Origin: Rhizosaccharibacter radicis
GTDB taxonomy: Bacteria > Pseudomonadota > Alphaproteobacteria > Acetobacterales > Acetobacteraceae
DNA length: 64,000 nt
Direction of reading: 5' to 3'
NCBI GenBank assembly: GCA_024508355.1
Contig: JAMZEJ010000006.1
Span: 186,001-250,000, forward strand
Made by a program: the position numbers and the translations under genes
Notes under the pieces: model-generated
Told to the model about the DNA's origin: nothing
The model's input: the letters and a program-made list of their open reading frames with translations, nothing else
The model's database searches: none
Shown here: positions 50,200-59,125 of the stretch, in pieces
Numbering within the stretch: the first letter of the stretch is position 1
Layout: each line of letters opens with the position of its first letter

Positions 50200-53100
50200 A
50201 TGGCGCACAGCGATTTCGTTCATCTCCGGGTTCATTCCGCGTACTCCCTGAGCCAGGGGGCGATCCGGGTGCCAGAGATCGCCAGCCTGGCCCGGACCGC
50301 GGGCATGCCGGCGGTGGCCATCACCGATAGCGGCAACCTGTTCGGCGCGTTGGAATTCTCGCAATATTGCACGGCGAAAGGGGTGCAGCCGATCCTCGGC
50401 TGCCAGGTGGCTCTCGCCGGACGGCCGGACCGTCACGGCATCCGGAAGCCCGAGCCGGTGGTGGTGCTGGCCCAGGACGCTCGTGGCTTCGACAACCTTC
50501 AGCGGCTGTCCAGCGCGGGCTTCCTCGACAGCGACCCCGCCGACCCGTGCCTGACCATGGACACGCTGTGCGGCCATGCCGAAGGACTGATCCTGCTCAG
50601 CGGGGGCACCAGGGGGCCGATCGGCAAGCTGCTGGCCGAAGGACAGCAGCCCGAAGCCCGGCGGATGCTGGAAGCGCTGCGCGAGGCGTTCGGCGACCGG
50701 CTGATGATGGAGCTGCATCGCCACGGCCTGCCGGTGGAAGCCGCGATCGAGCCCGGGATGCTGGCGCTGGCCGACGAGCTCGGCCTGCCGCTGGTGGCGA
50801 CCAACGAATGCTTCTTCCCTGCCCGCGCCATGCACGAGGCGCACGACGCCCTGCTCTGCATCGCGCAAGGCCGCACGATGGCGGAGCGCGACCGTTGGCG
50901 GGTGACGCCCGAACACTGGTTCAAGCCGCCCGAGATGATGCGGGCGCTGTTCCACGATCTGCCGGAGGCCTGCGACAACACGCTCGCGATCGCGCGGCGC
51001 TGCGCGGTGATGGCGGAAACCCGCAAGCCCCTGCTACCCGTCTGCCCCAAGGTGCGCGAAGGACAAACGGAAGAACAAACGCTGCGGGCGATGGCCGAGG
51101 AAGGGCTGGAGATCCGCCTCGACAAGATGGAGGCCACGCCCGAACAGCGCGAAGCCTACGGCGCCCGGCTGCGCTTCGAGCTCGACGTGATCGCGAGCAT
51201 GGGCTTCCCCGGCTACTTCATGATCGTGGCCGACTTCATCCAGTGGGCCAAGGCGCACGACATTCCGGTGGGACCCGGGCGCGGCTCGGGCGCCGGCTCG
51301 CTGGCGGCGTGGGCGCTCACCATCACCGACATCGATCCGATCCCCTTCAACCTGCTGTTCGAGCGGTTCCTGAACCCCGAGCGCGTGTCGATGCCGGACT
51401 TCGACATCGATTTCTGCCAGGACCGGCGCGACGAGGTGATCGGCTACGTGCGCGGCGAATACGGCTCGGACCGCGTCGCGCAGATCATCACCTTCGGAAA
51501 GCTCCAGGCCCGCGCGGCGGTGCGCGACGTGGGGCGCGTGCTGGGCCTGCCGTTCGGCCTCGTGAACCGCGTGTGCGAGCTGATCCCGAACAATCCCGCC
51601 AAGCCGGTGACGCTGGGACAGGCCATCGAGGGCGAGCCGCGCCTGCAGGAGATGCGCGCGTCCGACGAGGCGATCCGCCGCCTGCTCGAGGTGGCGCTGC
51701 AGCTGGAAGGCCTGTTCCGCCACGCCTCGACCCACGCCGCCGGCGTGGTGATCGGCGACCGGAAGCTCGTGGAGCTGGTGCCGCTCTACCGTGACCCCAA
51801 GAGCGACATGCTGGTCACCCAGTACAACATGAAGTTCGTCGAACAGGCGGGCCTCGTGAAGTTCGACTTCCTCGGCCTCACCACGCTGACCATCCTGCAG
51901 CGCGGCGTGCAGATGATCGAGCGGCTCGGCATCACGGTGGATCTGTCGACGATCCCGCTCGATGACGAGCGCACCTACGAGATGCTGTCGCGCGGCGACA
52001 CCGGCGGCGTGTTCCAGTTCGAAGGCGCCGGGATGCGCGACGTGCTCCGCCAGATGCGGCCGACGCGGCTGGAGGACCTGATCGCCGCGGTGGCGCTGTA
52101 CCGGCCCGGCCCGATGGCCAACATCCCCGATTATTGCCGGCGCAAGCACGGCGAGAAATGGGAAGCGCCGCACGAGGAGATCCGCGACATCCTGGAAGAG
52201 ACCTACGGCATCATGGTCTACCAGGAACAGGTGATGCAGATCGCCCAGAAGATGGCGGGCTACAGCCTCGGCGGCGCCGACCTGCTGCGCCGCGCCATGG
52301 GCAAGAAGATCCGCGCGGAGATGGACAAGCAGCGCGAGATCTTCACCGAGGGCGCCGTCGGCCGCGGCATCGATCGCGACAAGGCGGTCGAGGTGTTCGA
52401 CCTGATGGCGCGGTTCGCCGACTACGGCTTCAACAAGTCGCACGCCGCCGCCTACGCGCTGGTGTCGTACCAGACGGCGTGGATGAAGGCGAACCATCCG
52501 GTCGCCTTTCTCGCCGCCTGCATGTCGCTCGCGCGGGAAAAGACCGACAAGCTCGCGGCCCTCCGGCGGGAGGCCGAGCGCCTCGGAGTGAAGGTGCTGC
52601 CGCCCGACATCAACAGATCGGCCGCGGATTTCACCGTCGAGGTGGACGCGGAAGGCCGGCAGGCGATCCGCTACGCGCTCGCCGCGGTGAAGAAGGTGGG
52701 GCTCGCCGCCATGCAGACGGTGGAGGCGGCCCGGGGCCAAACTCCCTTCGGGTCGCTCGCCGACCTCGCCCAGCGCGTCGATCCGCGCCAGCTCAACAAG
52801 ATGCAGCTGGAGAACCTGGCCAAGGCCGGCGCCTTCGACAGCATCGACCCCAACCGCCACAAGGTCTTCGGCGCCGCCGAGGCCGTCCTGCGCCGCGCCC
52901 AGTCCCGCGCGGAGGAAGCCGCCAGCGGCCAGTCCGGCTTGTTCGGCGGTGCCAGCGCCCGGCCGGAGCCGCTGCGCGTCAACGAGGTGCCCGACTGGCC
53001 CAGCATCGAGCGCCTCGGTCTGGAAGCGGATGCGATCGGCTTCCACCTCACCGGCCATCCGCTCGATGCCTATGGCCGGCTGCTCAAGCGCCTGGGGGCG

Positions 53101-53625
53101 GTCAATTCGGCGCAGCTGGAAGCGTCGGGGCTCGCCGGCGTCCCGCGCGTGAAGATCGCCGGCTGCGTGATCGACCGCAAGGAACGTCCGACCCGCACCG
53201 GCAGCAAGATGGCCTGGGTGCGGCTGTCCGACGCCACCGGCTCCTGCGAGGTGACGTTCTTTTCCGAGGTACTCGGCCGCACCCGGGACGTGCTGGTGGC
53301 GGGGCAGGCGGTGCTGGTCACCGCCGATCTGCGTGTGGAAGGCGAGATGCTCCGCATCACCGCCGCCGACGCGGTGTCGCTGGACAAGGCGGCGGAAGCC
53401 GACCGGGGCGAGCTCCGGATCAAGCTCGACCGCGCGGAAGCCATCGAGGCCGTCGGTGCGGCGCTCGCTCGCGTGCGCGGCGGCCGAGGCCGCGTGGTGC
53501 TGCTGCCCTCCCTGGGCGACACCCAGGACGTCGAGGTCCGGCTGCCCGACGCCTACATGGTGACCCCGCGTCTGGCCCAGCACATCAAGACGCTCGCCGG
53601 CGTGGCCGAGGTCCGGGAGGGCTGA
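50200..53625 (+). CDS. dnaE: DNA polymerase III subunit alpha
   Basis: This 1141-residue replicative polymerase starts with a PHP domain (FVHLRVHSAYSLSQGAIRVPE). The polymerase core holds the catalytic aspartates in RVSMPDFDIDFCQDRRDEV and the fingers/palm block GPGRGSGAGSLAAWAL. The later helix-hairpin-helix region and the beta-binding segment lead to an OB-fold near residue 990 (VKIAGCVIDRKERPTRTGSKMAWV). Order and length are standard. In related genomes it directly follows lolD; here 6.5 kb lie between them. Confidence 0.97.
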   Translation: MAHSDFVHLRVHSAYSLSQGAIRVPEIASLARTAGMPAVAITDSGNLFGALEFSQYCTAKGVQPILGCQVALAGRPDRHGIRKPEPVVVLAQDARGFDNLQRLSSAGFLDSDPADPCLTMDTLCGHAEGLILLSGGTRGPIGKLLAEGQQPEARRMLEALREAFGDRLMMELHRHGLPVEAAIEPGMLALADELGLPLVATNECFFPARAMHEAHDALLCIAQGRTMAERDRWRVTPEHWFKPPEMMRALFHDLPEACDNTLAIARRCAVMAETRKPLLPVCPKVREGQTEEQTLRAMAEEGLEIRLDKMEATPEQREAYGARLRFELDVIASMGFPGYFMIVADFIQWAKAHDIPVGPGRGSGAGSLAAWALTITDIDPIPFNLLFERFLNPERVSMPDFDIDFCQDRRDEVIGYVRGEYGSDRVAQIITFGKLQARAAVRDVGRVLGLPFGLVNRVCELIPNNPAKPVTLGQAIEGEPRLQEMRASDEAIRRLLEVALQLEGLFRHASTHAAGVVIGDRKLVELVPLYRDPKSDMLVTQYNMKFVEQAGLVKFDFLGLTTLTILQRGVQMIERLGITVDLSTIPLDDERTYEMLSRGDTGGVFQFEGAGMRDVLRQMRPTRLEDLIAAVALYRPGPMANIPDYCRRKHGEKWEAPHEEIRDILEETYGIMVYQEQVMQIAQKMAGYSLGGADLLRRAMGKKIRAEMDKQREIFTEGAVGRGIDRDKAVEVFDLMARFADYGFNKSHAAAYALVSYQTAWMKANHPVAFLAACMSLAREKTDKLAALRREAERLGVKVLPPDINRSAADFTVEVDAEGRQAIRYALAAVKKVGLAAMQTVEAARGQTPFGSLADLAQRVDPRQLNKMQLENLAKAGAFDSIDPNRHKVFGAAEAVLRRAQSRAEEAASGQSGLFGGASARPEPLRVNEVPDWPSIERLGLEADAIGFHLTGHPLDAYGRLLKRLGAVNSAQLEASGLAGVPRVKIAGCVIDRKERPTRTGSKMAWVRLSDATGSCEVTFFSEVLGRTRDVLVAGQAVLVTADLRVEGEMLRITAADAVSLDKAAEADRGELRIKLDRAEAIEAVGAALARVRGGRGRVVLLPSLGDTQDVEVRLPDAYMVTPRLAQHIKTLAGVAEVREG

Positions 53626-53656
53626 TCACCCCTTCTGAGTCGACGACGGCGACCCG

Positions 53657-54130
53657 TCAGGAGGCGGCGCCGGGCGCCGATCCTTCCGGCCGGGCGGCGG
53701 CGTCCGGTCCCAGCTCCAGCAGCCGGGAGATCTGTTTCAGCGCGTCGAGCCCCGCGTGGCACACCGCCCGGTCGCCTTCCGGGGACGCGCCCGACGAACC
53801 GATCCCCCCGACGACCGCACCCTTGGCCGCGATCGGCATGCCGCCCGTCAGCGGCAGTCGGCCCGGAAACAGCAGGGTGCCCGGGTTGTCACGGGCGAGC
53901 TGCTCCAGCTCCGCAGTGTCGCCGCGGGTGATGGCGGCGGTGCGGGCCTTCAGGATCGCGGCCTCGGGGGTGTGCAGCCGGGCGCCGTCCAGCCGCTCCA
54001 GCAGGATCGGCACGCCCGCCTCGTCCACCACGGCGATGCTCACCTCCAGCCGTCGCCGCCCCGCCTCCTCACGGGCGGCGGCCATCATGATTCGCGCATC
54101 GGCCAGTTCGAGCGTCGGTCGGTCACGCAT
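53657..54130 (-). CDS. GlcG/HbpS family protein
   Basis: This 157-residue cytosolic protein shows the DUF336/GlcG pattern: LELADARIMMAAAREEAGRR, VSIAVVDEAGVPILLERLDGA, ARTAAITRGDT and FPGRLPLTGGMPIAAKGAVVGGIGSSGASPEGD (split here: PLTGGMPIA, GGIGSSGASPEGD). Family members are found with glycolate, glycerol or corrinoid genes, and the Streptomyces homologue binds heme. The exact role here is unknown. Its start overlaps the end of the next - strand gene by 8 bases, so the two are co-transcribed. Confidence 0.85.
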   Translation of the reverse strand: MRDRPTLELADARIMMAAAREEAGRRRLEVSIAVVDEAGVPILLERLDGARLHTPEAAILKARTAAITRGDTAELEQLARDNPGTLLFPGRLPLTGGMPIAAKGAVVGGIGSSGASPEGDRAVCHAGLDALKQISRLLELGPDAAARPEGSAPGAAS

Positions 54131-54467
54131 CGCGGCGATCCGGCGTCAGCACGGTGGCTTCGGTGACCAGATGGTAGAAGCCGCCGTCGAACAGCGTCAT
54201 CACGGCCTCGGTCGCCGCATGCGACTCCGGGCGGATCGGGGAGGCGAGGCAATCCTCGATCGCCTTCATGTCCGGGAAATCCATTTCCAGGATCATCGCG
54301 ATCGGCCGCGCATCCTTGTCGGCCGAGCGGGTCCGCTGCACGCGCACCGCCAGCACGTTGGGGAATCGTCGCCACAGCGGCTCCAGCTCGGTCGCGACCC
54401 GCCGGAAGAACTCCTCCTCCCGGCCTGGCTGGATGGTGCCCTCGTAGATCGCGGTTCGGGTCAGCAT
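54123..54467 (-). CDS. Dimeric alpha/beta-barrel (Dabb-like) hypothetical protein
   Basis: This 114-residue protein has an alternating pattern of strands and helices: TAIYEGTIQPGREEEFFRRV, LAVRVQRTRS, IAMILEMDFPDMKAIEDCLA, and VMTLFDGGFYHLVTEATVL. It resembles small ferredoxin-like Dabb/EthD-type proteins. Size and co-transcription with the GlcG-like gene suggest a joint, possibly catabolic, role, but no substrate is indicated. The open frame extends upstream into another gene's antisense; ATG 54467 is the natural start. Confidence 0.65.
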   Translation of the reverse strand: MLTRTAIYEGTIQPGREEEFFRRVATELEPLWRRFPNVLAVRVQRTRSADKDARPIAMILEMDFPDMKAIEDCLASPIRPESHAATEAVMTLFDGGFYHLVTEATVLTPDRRDA

Positions 54468-54534
54468 GGCGGTGCTCCGGAATGACTGCTCCACGAGCGC
54501 TGGAACGCGGCGCCGGGTTCCGCCCGGTCGGCCA

Positions 54535-55686
54535 TCAGGCCGCTCCGACCGGCGATGCCGTGCGGTCGGAGCGGATCGACAGCCACCGCCGGATTCCCCG
54601 GTTCCAGGGCTCGGCCCAGAACCGCGCGACCGCGTCCGCCAGCAGGATCGACACCAGCAGAAACGTCGCCAGCCAAGGCAGCTTGAGGGCAGGTGCCAGC
54701 ATGGCGGGCGGCAGCACCATCCGCATGAATGCCAGCGCCACGAGATGGAACAGATAGAGCTCGTAGCTATGCCGTCCGAGCCAGCGCATCGGGGCACCGG
54801 CCCGGCCCCGCGCACCACCATCCGGCGGCGTGCCCAGCATCAGCATGGCGGTGCCGAGCGCCATCAGGGTCACGCCCGGCACGTTGGTGACGCCGATCGA
54901 CCGCCACAGATAGAACGCCGCCATCAGAAGCACCGTTGCCGCTTGCGCCGCCCGTCCCGTGGGGCTCCGCAGCCACTGCATCACCCCGCTCCGGGTGGCC
55001 GCTAGGGCGGCGAGGCAGCCGATGGCGATACCGTCCAGGCAGGCCGGGGTGGCATACAGGAACCCCGCTTCGTCGGACTGGTGGAAGAACCTCCAGGTCG
55101 GTCCCAGCAGGATGCAAGCGATCCAGACCGCCACGATCCGGCGCGGCCGCCGCAGTCCCGCGCAGATCAACGGGAAGCAGACATAGAACACTTCTTCCAC
55201 CGACAACGACCACAGCACGCACAGGCAATAGCTGAACCAGCCCGCCCGCTGCATCAGCAGGTTCATGGTGAAGCTCAGGGCGGCGAGATTCGCGCGCAGG
55301 AACGATACCGGCGGTCCGGCCTCGGCGCGGTTGGCGAACATCGGCACGCCGGCCAGCCCGAGCAGCGTCACCGGCACGAGCAGCAACAGCAGGCAGGGCA
55401 GGATGCGCGCCACCCTCAGGCCGTAGAAGGGCAGGGGGCGCACGCGGTCGAGCTCGCCCCAGCGCCGGAGCGCGTTCCCCGTGATCAGGAAGCCTGAGAC
55501 GGTGAAGAACATGGTCACGCCGTAGTTGCCGTTGCGGCAGACCGCCCGCACCAGCTCGGGCCCGAACAGCGTCCCGAGCGGGGATGCGGGCAGGCGGTAG
55601 GCGATGTTGAAATGGTGCAGCAGCACCAGGGCGATCGAGATGCCCCGGATCAGGTCGATCCGCCCGTTCCGCCGTCCGATGCTCAT
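54535..55686 (-). CDS. Membrane acyltransferase family 3 protein
   Basis: This 383-residue protein has about ten membrane helices and the acyltransferase-3 signature. RIDLIRGISIALVLLHHF carries the catalytic-type histidines (HHF). GNYGVTMFFTVSGFLITGNAL and LWSLSVEEVFYVCFPLI are also family blocks. These proteins move O-acyl groups onto lipopolysaccharide, exopolysaccharide or antibiotics at the inner membrane; the acceptor cannot be told. ATG 55686 (MSIGRRNG) is preferred; an in-frame ATG at 55716 would add ten residues. It is divergent from rpsB. Confidence 0.88.
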   Translation of the reverse strand: MSIGRRNGRIDLIRGISIALVLLHHFNIAYRLPASPLGTLFGPELVRAVCRNGNYGVTMFFTVSGFLITGNALRRWGELDRVRPLPFYGLRVARILPCLLLLLVPVTLLGLAGVPMFANRAEAGPPVSFLRANLAALSFTMNLLMQRAGWFSYCLCVLWSLSVEEVFYVCFPLICAGLRRPRRIVAVWIACILLGPTWRFFHQSDEAGFLYATPACLDGIAIGCLAALAATRSGVMQWLRSPTGRAAQAATVLLMAAFYLWRSIGVTNVPGVTLMALGTAMLMLGTPPDGGARGRAGAPMRWLGRHSYELYLFHLVALAFMRMVLPPAMLAPALKLPWLATFLLVSILLADAVARFWAEPWNRGIRRWLSIRSDRTASPVGAA

Positions 55687-55870
55687 GCGCGCGCTGTCCT
55701 GATCCGGGCGCGCCATGCTTGCATCGGGCAGCGAATTCGCCCATATGCGCGCGATCCGGCGCCGTTTGCCGGAAATTCGCACGCGGAACCATCTCCTGGT
55801 GGCCGGACGCCCAGGCGCCCGGCAGGCCGTTCCGCGGAGGATGAACCAGAACGAGAAAGGGAGCACGCCG

Positions 55871-56659
55871 ATGGCGATGCCCGACTTTTCCCTGCGCCAG
55901 CTGCTCGAGGCCGGTGTCCATTTCGGCCACCATACCCGCCGCTGGAACCCGCGCATGGCGCCGTTCCTGTTCGGGACGCGCAACCAGGTCCACATCATCG
56001 ACCTGCAGCAGACCGTGCCGATGTTGGATCGCGCCCTGAAGGCGGTCCGTGACACCGTGGCCGGCGGCGGCCGTGTCCTGTTCGTGGGCACCAAGCGCGC
56101 GGCGGCCGAGCACATCGCCGACGCGGCGCAGCGCTGCGGCCAGTACTACGTCAACCACCGCTGGCTCGGCGGCATGCTGACCAACTGGAAGACCATCACC
56201 GGCTCGATCAAGCGCCTGCGCCAGATCGACGAGATGCTGTCGGGCGACACCCAGGGCCTCACCAAGAAGGAGATCCTGGAGATCACCCGCGACCGCGAGA
56301 AGCTCGAGCGCTCGCTGGGCGGCATCAAGGAAATGGGCGGCCTGCCGGACATCCTGTTCATCATCGACACGAACAAGGAAAAGCTGGCGGTCGAGGAAGC
56401 CAACAAGCTCGGCATCCCCGTGATCGCCGTGCTGGACAGCAACTCCGACCCGCAGGGCGTGACCTATCCCATCCCGGGCAACGACGACGCGATCCGCGCC
56501 ATCACCCTGTATTGCGATCTCGTGTCGCAGGCGGTGCTGGACGGCATCTCAGCCGAGCTGGGCGCGTCGGGCCAGGATTACGGCGCTTCCGAGGAGCTGC
56601 CGGTGGAACTGGTGCCGGAAGCCTCGGCCTCCGAGCCGGCGACCGCCGCGGCGGAGTGA
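55871..56659 (+). CDS. rpsB: 30S ribosomal protein S2
   Basis: This 262-residue ribosomal protein has the S2 signatures [59 protein letters not shown] and [21 protein letters not shown] disordered Glu/Ala-rich tail of about 30 residues follows the fold. ATG 55871 is preceded by AAAGGGAG. It is followed by tsf after a 140-bp gap containing three hairpins. Confidence 0.96.
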   Translation: MAMPDFSLRQLLEAGVHFGHHTRRWNPRMAPFLFGTRNQVHIIDLQQTVPMLDRALKAVRDTVAGGGRVLFVGTKRAAAEHIADAAQRCGQYYVNHRWLGGMLTNWKTITGSIKRLRQIDEMLSGDTQGLTKKEILEITRDREKLERSLGGIKEMGGLPDILFIIDTNKEKLAVEEANKLGIPVIAVLDSNSDPQGVTYPIPGNDDAIRAITLYCDLVSQAVLDGISAELGASGQDYGASEELPVELVPEASASEPATAAAE

Positions 56660-56668
56660 TCCGTCCGA

Positions 56669-56730
56669 GGGACCGGGTGCCCGTCGCGCCGGTCCCGTCC
56701 GCCGCCCAATCGCGGGCGGCATTCCTTGTT
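56669..56730 (+). terminator. Tandem hairpins after rpsB, probable attenuator or terminator
   Basis: An 8-bp stem GGGACCGG/CCGGTCCC (56669-56696, 12-nt loop) is followed by GCCGCCC/GGGCGGC (56701-56720, 6-nt loop) and then ATTCCTTGTT. Read-through into tsf would be partial, which fits differential expression of S2 and EF-Ts. Confidence 0.55.
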
Positions 56731-56746
56731 CAGATCTGAACCGGAG

Positions 56747-56771
56747 CGCGCCCCGTCATCGAGGGGGCGCG
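56747..56771 (+). other. Third hairpin, in the tsf leader
   Basis: CGCGCCCC (56747-56754) pairs with GGGGCGCG (56764-56771) around a 9-nt loop, 28 bp before the tsf start and clear of its GGAG ribosome binding site. Function is unknown. Confidence 0.4.
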
Positions 56772-56799
56772 TGTTCTGCTTGATACGGAGAAAACCACC

Positions 56800-57723
56800 A
56801 TGGCGGAGATCACCGCGGCCCTCGTGAAGGACCTGCGCGAGAAGACCGGCGCGGGCATGATGGACTGCAAGAAGGCGCTGAACGAGACCGCCGGCGACGT
56901 CGAGGCGGCGATCGACTGGCTGCGCAAGAAGGGCCTCGCCGCCGCGGCGAAGAAGAGCGGCCGCGTCGCCGCCGAGGGCCTGATCGGCGTGGCGTCGGCC
57001 CCGCAGGTGGCGGCCATGGTCGAGGTGAACGCCGAGACCGATTTCGTGGCCCGCAACGACAGCTTCCAGGCGCTGGTCGAGCAGGTCGCCAAGGTGGCGC
57101 TCGAGGTCGGCGAGGATCTCGACGCGATCAAGGCGGCCACGCTGCCGTCCGGCCGCACCGTCGCCGACGAGCTCACCCACCTGATCGCCACCATCGGCGA
57201 GAACATGAGCCTTCGCCGTGCGCGCGTGCTGCGCGTCCCCTCTGGCGTGGTCGCCACCTATGTCCACTCGGCGCTGCGTCCGGGCCTGGGCAAGATCGGC
57301 GTGCTGGCCGCGATCGAGGCGCCGTCCGAGAGCGATGCGCTGGAGCTGCTGGGCCGACAGGTCGGCATGCATGTCGCCGCCACCCGTCCCTCCGCGCTGG
57401 ACATCGACGCGGTCGACCCGGCGGCGCTGGAACGCGAGCGCGCGGTGCTGATCGAGCAGGCTCGTGCGTCCGGCAAGCCCGAGGCGATCATCGAGAAGAT
57501 GGTCGATGGCCGCGTCCGCAAGTATTACGAGGAAGTGGTGCTGCTGGAGCAGGTCTGGGTGCATGACGGCGAGAGCCGCGTCAGCGCCGTGGTCAAGAAG
57601 GCCGGCGGCAAGCTGGTCGGCTTCGACCGCTTCCAGCTGGGCGAGGGCATCGAGAAGGAAGTGTCCGACTTCGCGGCCGAGGTGGCGGCGGTGTCCGGCG
57701 TGGGCGCCAAGCCCGCGGCGTGA
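56800..57723 (+). CDS. tsf: Elongation factor Ts
   Basis: This 307-residue protein exchanges GDP for GTP on EF-Tu. The N-terminal UBA-like domain is [21 protein letters not shown]. The core has [13 protein letters not shown] (the TDFV motif that displaces Mg from EF-Tu) and two paired subdomains, ending in [19 protein letters not shown] sits ahead of ATG 56800. The pyrH and frr genes that often follow in alphaproteobacteria are absent; recO comes next. Confidence 0.96.
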   Translation: MAEITAALVKDLREKTGAGMMDCKKALNETAGDVEAAIDWLRKKGLAAAAKKSGRVAAEGLIGVASAPQVAAMVEVNAETDFVARNDSFQALVEQVAKVALEVGEDLDAIKAATLPSGRTVADELTHLIATIGENMSLRRARVLRVPSGVVATYVHSALRPGLGKIGVLAAIEAPSESDALELLGRQVGMHVAATRPSALDIDAVDPAALERERAVLIEQARASGKPEAIIEKMVDGRVRKYYEEVVLLEQVWVHDGESRVSAVVKKAGGKLVGFDRFQLGEGIEKEVSDFAAEVAAVSGVGAKPAA

Positions 57724-57773
57724 TCGCGGTCCTCTGACCTCGATCGTCTGAGACCGGCGCGGGAGCGGTTCCG

Positions 57774-58541
57774 ATGGAATGGGACGCTCCCGCCCTGGTG
57801 CTTTCCGCCCACGCGCACGGCGAAGGCGGGGCGGTCGCCCACGTCCTGACCGCCGAACATGGCGCCTTCCGCGGCCTGGTGCGCGGGGGTGCCGGCCGCA
57901 AGGACGCGGCCACCTGGCAGGCGGGCAACATGGTGTCCGCCCGCTGGTTCGCCCGGCTGCCCGAGCAGCTCGGCACCCTTTCCGCCGAGCTGGTGCACCC
58001 CTCGGCCGCGCGGATCATGGCGCATCGCCTGCCGCTCGCTCTCCTGTCCGCGGCCTGCGCGCTCGCCGACGCGGCGCTGCCCGAGCGGGAACCGCATCCT
58101 CGCGTGTTCGACGGTCTCCTGGCGTTGCTGACCCTGTTGTCCGTCGATCCCTCCGAGGGAGCCCGCCGGGGCCCGGCGGCGTTTCTGCGGTGGGAAGCCC
58201 TGGTCCTGTCCGATCTGGGCTATGGCCTCGACCTGTCCGGGTGTGCCGTCACCGGCCAGACCACCGGCCTGCGCTGGGTGTCCCCCCGCACTGGGCGCGC
58301 GGTGAGCGACGAGGCGGCGGGCCCGTGGCGCGACCGGCTGCTGCCCTTGCCGCCCTTGTTCCTCGATCCGTCCGAGGACGGCACGCCGTCGCAATGGCGC
58401 GACGGCTTGCGCCTCACCGGGGCTTTCCTTCAGCGCGACCTGTTCGGCCAGCGGCACAGGCCGCTGCCGGCGGCGCGGAGCCGGCTTCACGATCTTCTCG
58501 ACGCTGCGCCCGCGGAAGGCGGATCGGGCACATCGGCCTGA
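57774..58541 (+). CDS. recO: DNA repair protein RecO
   Basis: This 255-residue protein has an N-terminal OB-fold (MEWDAPALVLSAHAHGEGGA, then VAHVLTAEHGAFRGLVRGG) and a helical C-terminal domain with the RWEALVLSDLGYGLDLSGCAVTG segment (about residues 139-161). It loads RecA with RecR in the gap-repair pathway. The zinc-finger cysteines of E. coli-type RecO are largely missing, as in many alphaproteobacteria. It is downstream of tsf by 50 bp and is likely co-transcribed with it. Confidence 0.92.
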   Translation: MEWDAPALVLSAHAHGEGGAVAHVLTAEHGAFRGLVRGGAGRKDAATWQAGNMVSARWFARLPEQLGTLSAELVHPSAARIMAHRLPLALLSAACALADAALPEREPHPRVFDGLLALLTLLSVDPSEGARRGPAAFLRWEALVLSDLGYGLDLSGCAVTGQTTGLRWVSPRTGRAVSDEAAGPWRDRLLPLPPLFLDPSEDGTPSQWRDGLRLTGAFLQRDLFGQRHRPLPAARSRLHDLLDAAPAEGGSGTSA

Positions 58542-59125
58542 TCGACGTCCGAGGCTCCCGTTCGCGGCCTTGTCGACGCAGATGGGTATCGGTCGGCCCG
58601 GGCGGCCCTCGATCCTGAACCAGCCTTCAAACGGCCGCGACATGGCTGAGCCCGGTGTCCACGACGCCTGCCAATCCGAACGCTTCCCACCGCCGAGCAC
58701 GACCCATTTCCGGTTCTCGTTCCTGCGCGATCTGGCCGCCGATAGGCGCTCGACTACCGCCTGAAAGCCGGGCCACCAACGGCCGGGTGCTCGGCGAATT
58801 CGACCTCGACCATTCCGGGCGGACGGACTGCGCGGCCCGCGCGGCGGCGTGTCTGGCAACAGGATCAGCGGCCGCGAACTCCAAATCATCGATCGATACG
58901 GACGGGCGGCCTTGCACCGGCGACCTTCGGGCCATCTGCATCCACGACCGGAAACGTCCCGGCTCCGGCCGGGAGCCGTTTCTCCTCTACCAAATCTGCC
59001 TCCGCCGAAGCGGGCTTGTGGCATCGCTCGCGCACGACCAACGCGTTTTTGTTTGCGCTTGTTCTTTTCCTCTGACGGCCAGATCTCTGGCTAGGATGGC
59101 TCGGCCATGCCCCGCCGACGGGGGT
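58542..59125. other. Gene-poor stretch between recO and the MFS gene, nothing identified
   Basis: This is 584 bp between two converging genes. Several short open frames exist on both strands (for example - strand 58627-58941, 104 codons) but none has a recognisable domain or ribosome binding site. It includes a T-rich patch at about 59044-59075, and TAGGAT (59093-59098) downstream of it. This could be a + strand promoter for a short transcript that would run into the MFS gene antisense. Decayed remnants of a transferred gene are possible but unproven. Confidence 0.35.

Noticed and set aside
58627..58941. A 104-codon - strand frame between recO and the MFS gene.
   Set aside because: It has no ribosome binding site, no hydrophobic or domain pattern, and several overlapping frames of similar length exist in the same stretch.
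57525..59024. A 499-codon - strand frame opposite recO.
   Set aside because: It covers the antisense of recO and the end of tsf and has no recognisable domain.
59044..59075. Possible SOS-type box (GTTT...GTTC) in the T-rich patch.
   Set aside because: The spacing is 6 rather than 7 and the first half is not GTTC, so it does not match the alphaproteobacterial LexA site, and no gene follows on either strand in the right place.
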